Shown here piece by piece: positions 1-5,420 of a stretch of DNA of 5,420 nucleotides (position 1 is its first letter; every line of letters starts with the position of its first letter). The position numbers were made by a program, and so were the translations under genes. Origin of the DNA: Candidatus Eiseniibacteriota bacterium (GTDB lineage Bacteria; Eisenbacteria; RBG-16-71-46; SZUA-252); the NCBI GenBank assembly GCA_016880395.1, contig JAEHDN010000225.1, positions 1 to 5,420 of the forward strand. Direction: 5' to 3'. The notes under the pieces were generated by a model. The model was given only the letters and a program-made list of their open reading frames with translations, ran no database searches and was not told where the DNA came from.

Positions 1-335
1 AGCGCCGCGAAGCCCTGCCGCCCCAGCTCCGCCGCGAGTGAGACCAGGAGTCCGGTCAACACGCCCGCCTCGATCGACAGCGTGCCCGGAAATGCCGCGC
101 CGAAGGGGGCGGCGGTGTACGGGAACGCCGGCAGGAGGACCGCCCGGGCACCGCTTCGGCCGAGCCGCTCCGCGCCGTCCCGGGCCATGGCTTCCGCGAT
201 CACCACGTCGGTCGCGAGGGGCAGATGGGGGCCGTGCGCCTCCACGGCGCCGACCGGCAGCAGGGCCACGAGGCGCCCGCGCGGAAGATCGCGCGCTTCT
301 TCCCATGTCAGTTCCGCCCAGCGGGGGACCGTCAT
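1..335 (-). CDS. Creatininase (creatinine amidohydrolase) family protein, 5' part only
   Basis: The reading frame begins with ATG at 335-333 on the minus strand and stays open to the window edge, giving 111 complete N-terminal residues. Family members are usually about 240-260 residues, so more than half of the gene lies outside. Residues 27-43 read PVGAVEAHGPHLPLATD, the family's first metal-binding block. E32, H34 and D43 have the same spacing as the metal ligands E34, H36 and D45 of Pseudomonas creatininase. The later FPGTLS segment (residues 82-87) followed by a helix ending in GF is also typical. The second metal-binding pair would be beyond the edge and cannot be checked. The start is supported by an AGGAG six bases upstream. 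The family comprises cytoplasmic metal-dependent amidohydrolases, including creatininase, the mycofactocin peptidase MftE and a formamide hydrolase. The true substrate cannot be read from this part. The gene is transcribed divergently from the CoA ligase gene. Confidence 0.88.
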   Translation of the reverse strand, partial: MTVPRWAELTWEEARDLPRGRLVALLPVGAVEAHGPHLPLATDVVIAEAMARDGAERLGRSGARAVLLPAFPYTAAPFGAAFPGTLSIEAGVLTGLLVSLAAELGRQGFAA

Positions 336-341
336 CCAGCA

Positions 342-346
342 CTCCT
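342..346 (-). promoter_or_regulatory. Ribosome binding site of the creatininase-family gene
   Basis: On the minus strand AGGAG lies six bases before the ATG at 335. It is a near-perfect Shine-Dalgarno sequence and fixes the start of the divergent gene. It is the only strong ribosome binding site seen in the window. Confidence 0.7.
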
Positions 347-357
347 CATGTCGGGTA

Positions 358-386
358 TTGCCACCCGCCCGGCGGGCGTCCATCAT
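358..386 (+). promoter_or_regulatory. Candidate sigma70-type promoter for the ligase operon
   Basis: TTGCCA at 358-363 matches five of six bases of the -35 consensus. CATCAT at 381-386 matches four of six bases of the -10 consensus, and the spacer is exactly 17 bp. Transcription would begin near 393, leaving a leader of under 20 nt before the ATG at 410. The -10 element is weak, and matches of this quality can arise by chance, so this is only a candidate. It is the best pair seen on the plus strand of the 74-bp divergent region. No comparably good pair was found for the minus-strand gene. Confidence 0.3.
366..378. promoter_or_regulatory. Short palindrome in the divergent intergenic region, possible operator
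   Basis: CGCCCG at 366-371 and CGGGCG at 373-378 form a perfect inverted repeat of two 6-bp arms around one base. It lies inside the spacer of the candidate promoter, where a bound repressor would block polymerase or a MerR-type activator could act. GC-only palindromes of this size arise easily in such GC-rich DNA, and no regulator gene is visible in the window, so the operator reading is inference. Confidence 0.25.
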
Positions 387-409
387 GGGGCGGGCCCGAT
401 CAACCTACC

Positions 410-1930
410 ATGACCCAACAGCCTGCGGAACGTCTGAACATCGCCGATCTCTTTCTGGACGAGCGGGTTCGGGAGGGGCGAGGCGCCCGTCTCGCGATCC
501 GCACGGACGCCGGATCGCGTACCTACGCCGAGGTCCAGGCTCACGCCAACCGATATGCTCACGCCCTCCGCCAGGCCGGGGTACAGCCAGAGCACCGTGT
601 GATCCTCGGGATGCCGGACGGTCCCGACTACGTCGCCGCTCTCTTCGGAATCCTGAAGCTCGGGGCGGTCGCAGTCATGGTGAACCCGGGCCTTCCCGTC
701 GCGGAGATCGTGTGGCTCCTCGACCACTCGCGCGCGCGTGCCGTGATCGCGCACGCAGACGCCGCCGAGCCCTTTCGCAAGGCGGCGGCCGGCTCCCCCT
801 TCGCTCCATCGGTCCTCGTGGCCGGCGACGACGCGTTCGAGCGCTCGCTCGGGGCCCATTCCGACACGTTCCCGACCTTCGCCACCCACCGGGATGATCC
901 CGCGATCTGGCTCTTCTCGGGAGGCACGACCGGGCGGCCGAAGGCCGTGGTCCAGACACACCGGGCCTTTGCCAACACGGCTCGTCTCTACGGCGGCGGC
1001 GTCATCGGCTACACCGAGGACGACATCACCGTGTCGGTGCCGAAGCTCTACTTCGGGTACGCGACCGGGTCGAACCTCTTCTTCCCGTTCGCGGCGGGGG
1101 CCTCGACGGTCCTCTTCCCCGAGCCGGCGACGGCCGAGACCCTCTTCGAGAAGATTCAGCGCTACCGCCCCACGATCCTCATCCACGTGCCCACCATGAT
1201 CCACAAGATGCTCTCGCACCCGAGCGCTGGATCCCAGGACCTCTCGTCCCTCCGGCTCGCGACCTCGGCCGGCGAGGCCCTGCCCATCGAGGTCGACGAG
1301 CGCTGGCGTGCGCGGTTCGGCGTGGAGCTGCTCGACGGGCTCGGCACGGCGGAGATGTGGCACATCTTCATCTCGAACCGGCCGGGCGAGGCGCGCCCCG
1401 GCACCCTCGGCACCGTGGTGCCGGGCTTCGAGGTGAAGGCCTGCGACGAGGAGGGGCGCGAGGTGCCACGCGGGGAGACCGGCTGCCTCTGGGTGCGGGG
1501 CGACTCGCGCGCGCTCGGGTACTGGCACGATATGGACAGGACGGCCCAGAGCTTCCGTGGCGAGTGGTACGTGTCGGGCGATCTCATCACCATGGACGAC
1601 GAGGGGTATGTGATCTACTGCGGACGCGGGGACGAAATGCTGAAGGTCGGCGGCAAGTGGCTCGCGCCCCAGGAGGTCGAGGGCTGTCTGCTCGAACACC
1701 CGTCCGTCGCCGAGGTCGCCGTCGTGGGCGTGCCCGACGCACACGGGCTCGTGAAACCGCGCGCCTACGTCGTGCCCCGCGGCGCGCGCGAGGGCCTCGC
1801 GGAGACGCTCAAGGAGCACGTCCGGGACCGCCTGGACGCCTACAAGCATCCCCGCGAGGTGGTGTTCGTCGACTCCCTTCCCCGCACGCACCTCGGCAAG
1901 GTCGACCGGGGTTCACTCCGGCGGCGGTGA
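410..1930 (+). CDS. Benzoate-CoA ligase family protein (ANL-superfamily acyl/aryl-CoA synthetase)
   Basis: This 506-residue cytoplasmic enzyme should activate a carboxylic acid with ATP and then form its CoA thioester; the length fits the family. Domains in order are a large N-terminal adenylation domain (about 1-395) and a small mobile C-terminal domain (about 400-506). Visible motifs are the phosphate loop SGGTTGRPK (170-178), GLGTAEMWHIFIS (from 310, acidic E315), YVSGD (387-391, with D391 for the ribose), GRGDEMLKVGGKW (405-417) and the catalytic lysine K497 in HLGKVDR. The HIFISNRPG stretch after the acidic motif and the KLYFGYATGSNLFFPF segment are most like benzoate/hydroxybenzoate-CoA ligases. 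An aromatic acid is thus the likeliest substrate, but this is unproven. Two motif positions are odd: A179 replaces the usual glycine after PK, and A314 replaces the usual threonine before the glutamate. The frame is open upstream to position 38, but ATG 410 matches where family members begin and avoids overlapping the divergent gene. No clear Shine-Dalgarno sequence precedes it. Confidence 0.92.
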   Translation: MTQQPAERLNIADLFLDERVREGRGARLAIRTDAGSRTYAEVQAHANRYAHALRQAGVQPEHRVILGMPDGPDYVAALFGILKLGAVAVMVNPGLPVAEIVWLLDHSRARAVIAHADAAEPFRKAAAGSPFAPSVLVAGDDAFERSLGAHSDTFPTFATHRDDPAIWLFSGGTTGRPKAVVQTHRAFANTARLYGGGVIGYTEDDITVSVPKLYFGYATGSNLFFPFAAGASTVLFPEPATAETLFEKIQRYRPTILIHVPTMIHKMLSHPSAGSQDLSSLRLATSAGEALPIEVDERWRARFGVELLDGLGTAEMWHIFISNRPGEARPGTLGTVVPGFEVKACDEEGREVPRGETGCLWVRGDSRALGYWHDMDRTAQSFRGEWYVSGDLITMDDEGYVIYCGRGDEMLKVGGKWLAPQEVEGCLLEHPSVAEVAVVGVPDAHGLVKPRAYVVPRGAREGLAETLKEHVRDRLDAYKHPREVVFVDSLPRTHLGKVDRGSLRRR

Positions 1931-1932
1931 TC

Positions 1933-3636
1933 ATGGCCACCCCGATCTCGATCGTGCCGCGCCGGCCGCGCGCGACCGGGGACACCGGGAAGAGCCCGCC
2001 CACGGACCAGCCCGGCCCGCCCGCCGCGGGTATCCCTCTCGCGATCCTCGCGTCCGTGTTCTTCGCGGTGGCGTCGCTCATTCACCTCCAGACCCTCGGG
2101 CACGGATTTCAGACGAGCTGGGACGATCAGGTCTACGTCACCAGCAATCCCTGGATCCGGGGGCTCACCCCGGAGAACATACGCTTCGCCTTCACGACAC
2201 CGTACTTCTACAACTACCTCCCCCTCCACCTCGTCTCGTACATGGTCGACTATTCGATCTGGGGACTGAATCCTATCGGGTTCCACCTGCAATCGGTAGT
2301 GCTCGCGGGCTTGAACGCGGCTCTCGCGTTCGTGATGGTTCGGCGGCTCTTCGGGAGCCTGGCGCTGGCAGCCGTTGCGGCGCTTCTCTACGCGGTGCAC
2401 CCGTCGCACGTCGAGGCCGTAGCGTGGATCTCCATCCGGAAGGATCTCCTCTCGACGTTCTTCCTGTTCCTCACGGTCATCCTTTACGATGAGGCGACGC
2501 GCGACCGCTTCCGGCCGGCGCGGTACGCGGGCTCCGTCGCGACGTTTCTGCTCGGACTCCTGTCCAAGCTTTCGATCTCCCCCCTCCCCATCTTCCTGCT
2601 TGTGCTCGAGGCCACCCGCAGGCGGGAAGGGCGTGCGCTGAACTGGAAGCGCGCGATCGCGACCATGATCCCTTACGGCGCCCTCGCCTTCGTGCTCGTC
2701 CTCGTGAACAATCAGGCGCAGGCGAAGACCCAGCTGCTTTACGCGCAGCAGCCGCTCCACTACTTGATGGTGAAGGGGCACGCGGTCTGGATGTACCTGG
2801 GACTTCTCACGGGGATCATCGAAGGGAGGCCCATCTACGACATGCCATGGGTGGGCGGCGTCCACGGCCCCTTGGGTCTCGCGGGCCTTCTCGTCCTCCC
2901 CGCAGTCCTTTGGTTTGGATACCGGCGCGGGCTCCGCACCGTCACGCTTGGCGCCGCCTGGCTCTTCGTTTTTCTCCTCCCGGTCCTGGTGTTCCCTCTC
3001 ACCGCCTACATGGCGGATCGGTACCTCTACGCTCCGTCCCTCGGCTTCTGCTGGATCGTCGCGGCGGGCATCGTGGCCCTGGCGCGCCGGATGCCCTCGC
3101 AGGCCGGGCGAACCGCCGCTCTCGTCGCGCTGACGGCGATCCCCTGTACGCTGTTCGTCGCGCAGACGCTCCGCTACGAGGGATTGTGGAAGGATCCGGA
3201 GGCGCTCTGGACCTACGCGAGTCGGCGGAGCACGGACAAGCGTGCGATCACCAACCTCGCCCAGGTCCTGCTCGCAGAGAAGCGCTACGACGAGGCCGAA
3301 CAACTCTACCTGAAGGTTTCGCGGGGTAACAGCGTCGACGTGTGGGCTGGGCTCGCGGTCGTCTACTACAACACGGGGCGCTTCGATGAGGCGCTGGAGG
3401 CGATCGACCATGCGCAGAAGGCAATCGACGAGAACGCCCTCGCGATCCAGAGGATGCGACCCGAAGAGAGAGCGACCATCTATTACACCCGCGGACTGAT
3501 CGAGTGGATCCGTGAGGACCGGGATGCCGCGGTCCGTGACTGGGAAGCGGCCGTCCGCGTCTTTCCCAGGCACGGACCGGCGAGGGCCCGCCTGCGCTCG
3601 GCGGGCGTGGAGCCGCCCCCGCTCCCCCCGCGCTGA
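1933..3636 (+). CDS. TMTC-like polytopic membrane protein with C-terminal TPR domain (putative GT-C glycosyltransferase), copy 1
   Basis: The protein has 567 residues. A proline-rich, positively charged N-terminus (1-33) precedes a first membrane helix at about 34-51. Some ten further hydrophobic segments run to about residue 411, and TPR-like repeats follow at about 437-470, 470-503 and 514-547. Conserved blocks are SWDD (62-65) in the first loop, HPSHVEAVAW (156-165), RKDLLST (169-175) and YMADRYLYAPSLG (359-371). These are typical of bacterial relatives of eukaryotic TMTC proteins, ER O-mannosyltransferases of the GT-C fold. By analogy the DD pair in the first extracytoplasmic loop would be the catalytic acid site, with a lipid-linked sugar as donor; donor and acceptor are unknown. 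ATG 1933 lies 2 nt after the ligase stop. An in-frame GTG at 1927, overlapping that stop as GTGA, is an alternative start adding two residues. No good ribosome binding site is seen, which points to translational coupling. The enzymatic role is inferred and only the family resemblance is clear. Confidence 0.85.
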   Translation: MATPISIVPRRPRATGDTGKSPPTDQPGPPAAGIPLAILASVFFAVASLIHLQTLGHGFQTSWDDQVYVTSNPWIRGLTPENIRFAFTTPYFYNYLPLHLVSYMVDYSIWGLNPIGFHLQSVVLAGLNAALAFVMVRRLFGSLALAAVAALLYAVHPSHVEAVAWISIRKDLLSTFFLFLTVILYDEATRDRFRPARYAGSVATFLLGLLSKLSISPLPIFLLVLEATRRREGRALNWKRAIATMIPYGALAFVLVLVNNQAQAKTQLLYAQQPLHYLMVKGHAVWMYLGLLTGIIEGRPIYDMPWVGGVHGPLGLAGLLVLPAVLWFGYRRGLRTVTLGAAWLFVFLLPVLVFPLTAYMADRYLYAPSLGFCWIVAAGIVALARRMPSQAGRTAALVALTAIPCTLFVAQTLRYEGLWKDPEALWTYASRRSTDKRAITNLAQVLLAEKRYDEAEQLYLKVSRGNSVDVWAGLAVVYYNTGRFDEALEAIDHAQKAIDENALAIQRMRPEERATIYYTRGLIEWIREDRDAAVRDWEAAVRVFPRHGPARARLRSAGVEPPPLPPR

Positions 3637-3639
3637 CCG

Positions 3640-5340
3640 ATGGCCACGCGCATCTCGAGATCCGCGCGCCGGAAGCGGGCGAAGCGGGACGCCAGGAAGG
3701 GCCGCCCTGCTGACGCAGCCGGACAGCCGCGGCTCCCCGGCACCGCGGTCCAGCTCGCGATCGCCTCCATTCTCGTCCTTGCCGCCGCGTTCCTCGTCCA
3801 TCAGCCGTCACTCCGCTTCGGCTTCCTGACCAGCTGGGACGATCCGACTTACGTCACCGACAACCCCTGGATCCGGGGGCTCACCGCGCAGAACCTCCGC
3901 TACGTCTTCACGACCGCTTACTTCGCGAACTTCCTCCCGCTCCACCTCGTGTCCTACATGGTGGACTACTCGATCTGGGGCCTGAACCCGTTCGGGTTCC
4001 ACCTCCAGTCGGTGATCCTCGCGGGGCTGAACGCGGTGCTCGCACTCTTCGTTGTGCGCCGGCTCTTCGGAAGCTTCGCGCTCGGCCTCGTGGCGGCGCT
4101 CCTCTATGCGGTGCACCCGTCCCACGTCGAGGCGGTGGCGTGGGTGTCGATCCGGAAGGACCTCCTCTCGACCCTCTTCCTCCTCCTGACGGTGATCCTG
4201 TACGACGAGGCCACGCGCGGGAGACGGCTCCGCGTCGGCTGGTACGCCGCTTCCGTCGCGACGTTCCTGCTGGGGCTCCTCTCCAAGGTGTCCATCGCGG
4301 CGCTCCCCCTCTTCCTGTTCGTGCTCGACTTCACCCGCACACGCGACGGACGCCCGTTCGACTGGAAGCGCGCGATCGCGACGAAGGTACCCTACGGTCT
4401 CCTCGCGCTCTGGCTCGTGATCGTGAACTCCCAGGCCCAGGTGACGACGGAGCAGGCCTACGCGCACCAGCCGTTCCAGTACCTGATGGTGAAGGGGCAC
4501 GCGGTCTGGATGTACCTGGGTCTCCTGACAGGGATTCTCGAGGGGCGGCCGATCTACGACCCGCCCACGCTGGGCGGCGTCCGCGCTCCGCTCGACCTCG
4601 CCGGGCTCCTGGTCCTGCCCGCGATCTTCTGGCTCGCGCACCGGCGGGGACTCCGAGCGCTCGCGCTCGGCACCGCATGGATGTTCGTGCTCATCCTCCC
4701 TGCCCTCCTCTTCCCGCTCATCACCTACATGGCGGACCGCTACCTCTACGCGCCCTCGCTCGGCTTCTGCTGGATCGTGGCAGCCGGGATCCTTGCGCTC
4801 GCGAGCCGCGTGCGAGCCGAGCCGGGACGGACCGCGGCGATGGTGGCGCTCACCGCGATCCCGTTCACGCTCTTCGCCGCGCAGACGCGCAAGTACCAGG
4901 CGGTCTGGCGGGACGGGGAGGCGCTCTGGAGCTATACGACGCAGCGAAGCCGCGATTTTCGCGCGCTCAACAATCTCGCCCAGGTTCGCCTCAACCAGGG
5001 GCGCTACGCAGACGCGGAGCGCTTCTACGGCCGGGCGTCACGAATCGACAACATCGTCTCCTGGCAGGGGCTCGCGACCGTTTACTACAACACCAAGCGC
5101 TACGACGAGGCACAGCGGGCCATCGACAAGGCCATCCAGGTAGCGGGGACCAAGCGGACAGGGCCAGACGAGCAGGCGGAGCTGTTCTACACCAGGGGTG
5201 CCATCGAATGGGTCCGCGGCGATCGCGACCGCGCCGTCCAAGACTGGGAAAGCGCGGTGCGCATCTACCCTGGGCACCAGCAGGCGCAATCCTGGCTACG
5301 CACGGCGAGGGGCGAGGCGCCCCCCGCGCCGCCGCGCTGA
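3640..5340 (+). CDS. TMTC-like polytopic membrane protein with C-terminal TPR domain (putative GT-C glycosyltransferase), copy 2
   Basis: This 566-residue protein is a paralogue of the gene just upstream and aligns over its whole length with very few gaps, including one extra residue near 200. Its N-terminus is strongly basic (RISRSARRKRAKRDARKGR, 4-22), which by the positive-inside rule keeps it cytoplasmic before the first helix at about 36-53. The diagnostic blocks are all kept: SWDD (65-68), HPSHVEAVAW (159-168), RKDLLST (172-178) and YMADRYLYAPSLG (363-375). TPR-like repeats follow at about 441-474, 474-500 and 513-546, and both paralogues end in a short proline-rich tail. The start is the ATG 3 nt after the preceding stop; no Shine-Dalgarno sequence is visible, so coupling to the upstream gene is likely. 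The probable role is transfer of a sugar from a lipid carrier on the periplasmic face, inferred from resemblance to TMTC/GT-C proteins. The TPR region would bind an acceptor or partner. Intact motifs and an unbroken frame argue against a decaying copy. Confidence 0.85.
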   Translation: MATRISRSARRKRAKRDARKGRPADAAGQPRLPGTAVQLAIASILVLAAAFLVHQPSLRFGFLTSWDDPTYVTDNPWIRGLTAQNLRYVFTTAYFANFLPLHLVSYMVDYSIWGLNPFGFHLQSVILAGLNAVLALFVVRRLFGSFALGLVAALLYAVHPSHVEAVAWVSIRKDLLSTLFLLLTVILYDEATRGRRLRVGWYAASVATFLLGLLSKVSIAALPLFLFVLDFTRTRDGRPFDWKRAIATKVPYGLLALWLVIVNSQAQVTTEQAYAHQPFQYLMVKGHAVWMYLGLLTGILEGRPIYDPPTLGGVRAPLDLAGLLVLPAIFWLAHRRGLRALALGTAWMFVLILPALLFPLITYMADRYLYAPSLGFCWIVAAGILALASRVRAEPGRTAAMVALTAIPFTLFAAQTRKYQAVWRDGEALWSYTTQRSRDFRALNNLAQVRLNQGRYADAERFYGRASRIDNIVSWQGLATVYYNTKRYDEAQRAIDKAIQVAGTKRTGPDEQAELFYTRGAIEWVRGDRDRAVQDWESAVRIYPGHQQAQSWLRTARGEAPPAPPR

Positions 5341-5355
5341 ACAGGGGAGAGGGGT

Positions 5356-5420
5356 AGGAAGGACCTCCGGGCGCTGCCCTTCGCGCTTCGCGCTCCGGGA
5401 GGCGCCCTCTGGTCCTTCCT
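5356..5420 (+). terminator. Imperfect long hairpin after the last gene, probable transcription terminator
   Basis: AGGAAGGACC at 5356-5365 is exactly complementary to GGTCCTTCCT at 5411-5420. Inside it GGGCGC (5369-5374) can pair with GCGCCC (5402-5407), and GCGC-TTC-GCGC (5383-5393) can form an apical hairpin. The structure starts 15 bases after the stop codon of the last gene, where an operon terminator is expected. The window ends at the last base of the right arm, so it cannot be seen whether a T-run follows. The stem is longer than a standard intrinsic terminator, so a dispersed palindromic repeat or a bidirectional terminator is also possible. Confidence 0.5.

Larger units (their letters stand above)
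1933..5340 (+). repeat. Tandem gene duplication (two units of about 1.7 kb)
   Basis: The units 1933-3636 and 3640-5340 are direct repeats that have diverged. Both begin with ATGGCCAC and share ATCTCGA a few bases later, and both end with CCGCGCTGA, so the duplication took in the whole reading frame. Exact nucleotide identity survives in patches: 37 bp at 2765-2801 and 4484-4520, 22 bp at 2642-2663 and 4361-4382, and 21 bp at 2149-2169 and 3865-3885. Elsewhere third-position changes are common, so the duplication is not recent. Confidence 0.9.

Noticed and set aside
38..409. In-frame upstream extension of the CoA ligase by 124 residues
   Set aside because: The extension is arginine- and proline-rich with no family similarity, and it runs antisense through the well-supported creatininase-family gene. 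Family members begin close to ATG 410.
383..1891. Open frame of 502 codons on the minus strand
   Set aside because: It lies antisense to the CoA ligase, whose motifs are unambiguous. The predicted protein is a low-complexity mix rich in R, H, G, E and V, as expected from the opposite strand of GC-rich coding DNA.
1357..1932. In-frame upstream extension of the first TMTC-like gene
   Set aside because: It overlaps the conserved C-terminal part of the ligase in another frame and is arginine-rich noise. Clear homology to the second copy begins at the MAT start (1933).
1840..3801. Open frame of 653 codons on the minus strand
   Set aside because: It is antisense to the first TMTC-like gene and extends into the second. 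The product is highly charged with no recognisable domain. A similar antisense frame (3808-4641) occurs in the second copy simply because the genes are paralogues.
1933..5340. Tandem repeat as an insertion sequence or composite mobile element
   Set aside because: There is no transposase, terminal inverted repeat or target duplication. The repeat units are exactly the two reading frames, and base composition matches the neighbours.
4140..5357. Open frame of 405 codons in another plus-strand frame
   Set aside because: It overlaps the second TMTC-like gene completely, has a typical R/P/A/G-rich shadow composition and no domain.

Overview
This is a GC-rich bacterial chromosomal window, GC-biased at third codon positions and almost fully coding. 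It holds one partial minus-strand gene at the left edge and a tight plus-strand cluster of three genes. Nothing fixes the taxon. The base composition, the benzoate-CoA-ligase-type enzyme beside a creatininase-family gene, and the bacterial TMTC-like proteins would suit an uncultured soil or sediment lineage (for example Eisenbacteria, Rokubacteria, Acidobacteria or a former deltaproteobacterial group). That placement is a guess.

Layout: (1) 1-335, minus strand: the N-terminal 111 residues of a creatininase/creatinine amidohydrolase-family metallohydrolase, cut by the window edge. (2) 336-409: a 74-bp divergent intergenic region with a candidate promoter for the plus-strand genes and a short perfect palindrome in its spacer. 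(3) 410-1930, plus: an ANL-superfamily acyl/aryl-CoA ligase closest to the benzoate-CoA ligase family. (4) 1933-3636 and (5) 3640-5340, plus: two adjacent full-length paralogues of a polytopic membrane protein that resembles the TMTC-type GT-C glycosyltransferases, each with a C-terminal TPR domain. (6) 5356-5420: an imperfect inverted repeat after the last gene, probably the transcription terminator.

The three plus-strand genes are separated by only 2 and 3 nt, and neither membrane-protein gene has a clear Shine-Dalgarno sequence. They are probably one transcript with translational coupling. The ligase would activate a carboxylic acid (plausibly aromatic) to its CoA thioester in the cytoplasm. 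The two membrane proteins probably transfer a sugar from a lipid carrier on the outer face of the inner membrane. No known pathway obviously joins these activities, so the functional link is open.

The most noteworthy feature is the tandem pair of TMTC-like genes. By eye they are about 80% identical in the N-terminal part of the membrane core but only about half identical in the TPR region. No RNA genes, CRISPR arrays, insertion sequences or phage genes were seen.
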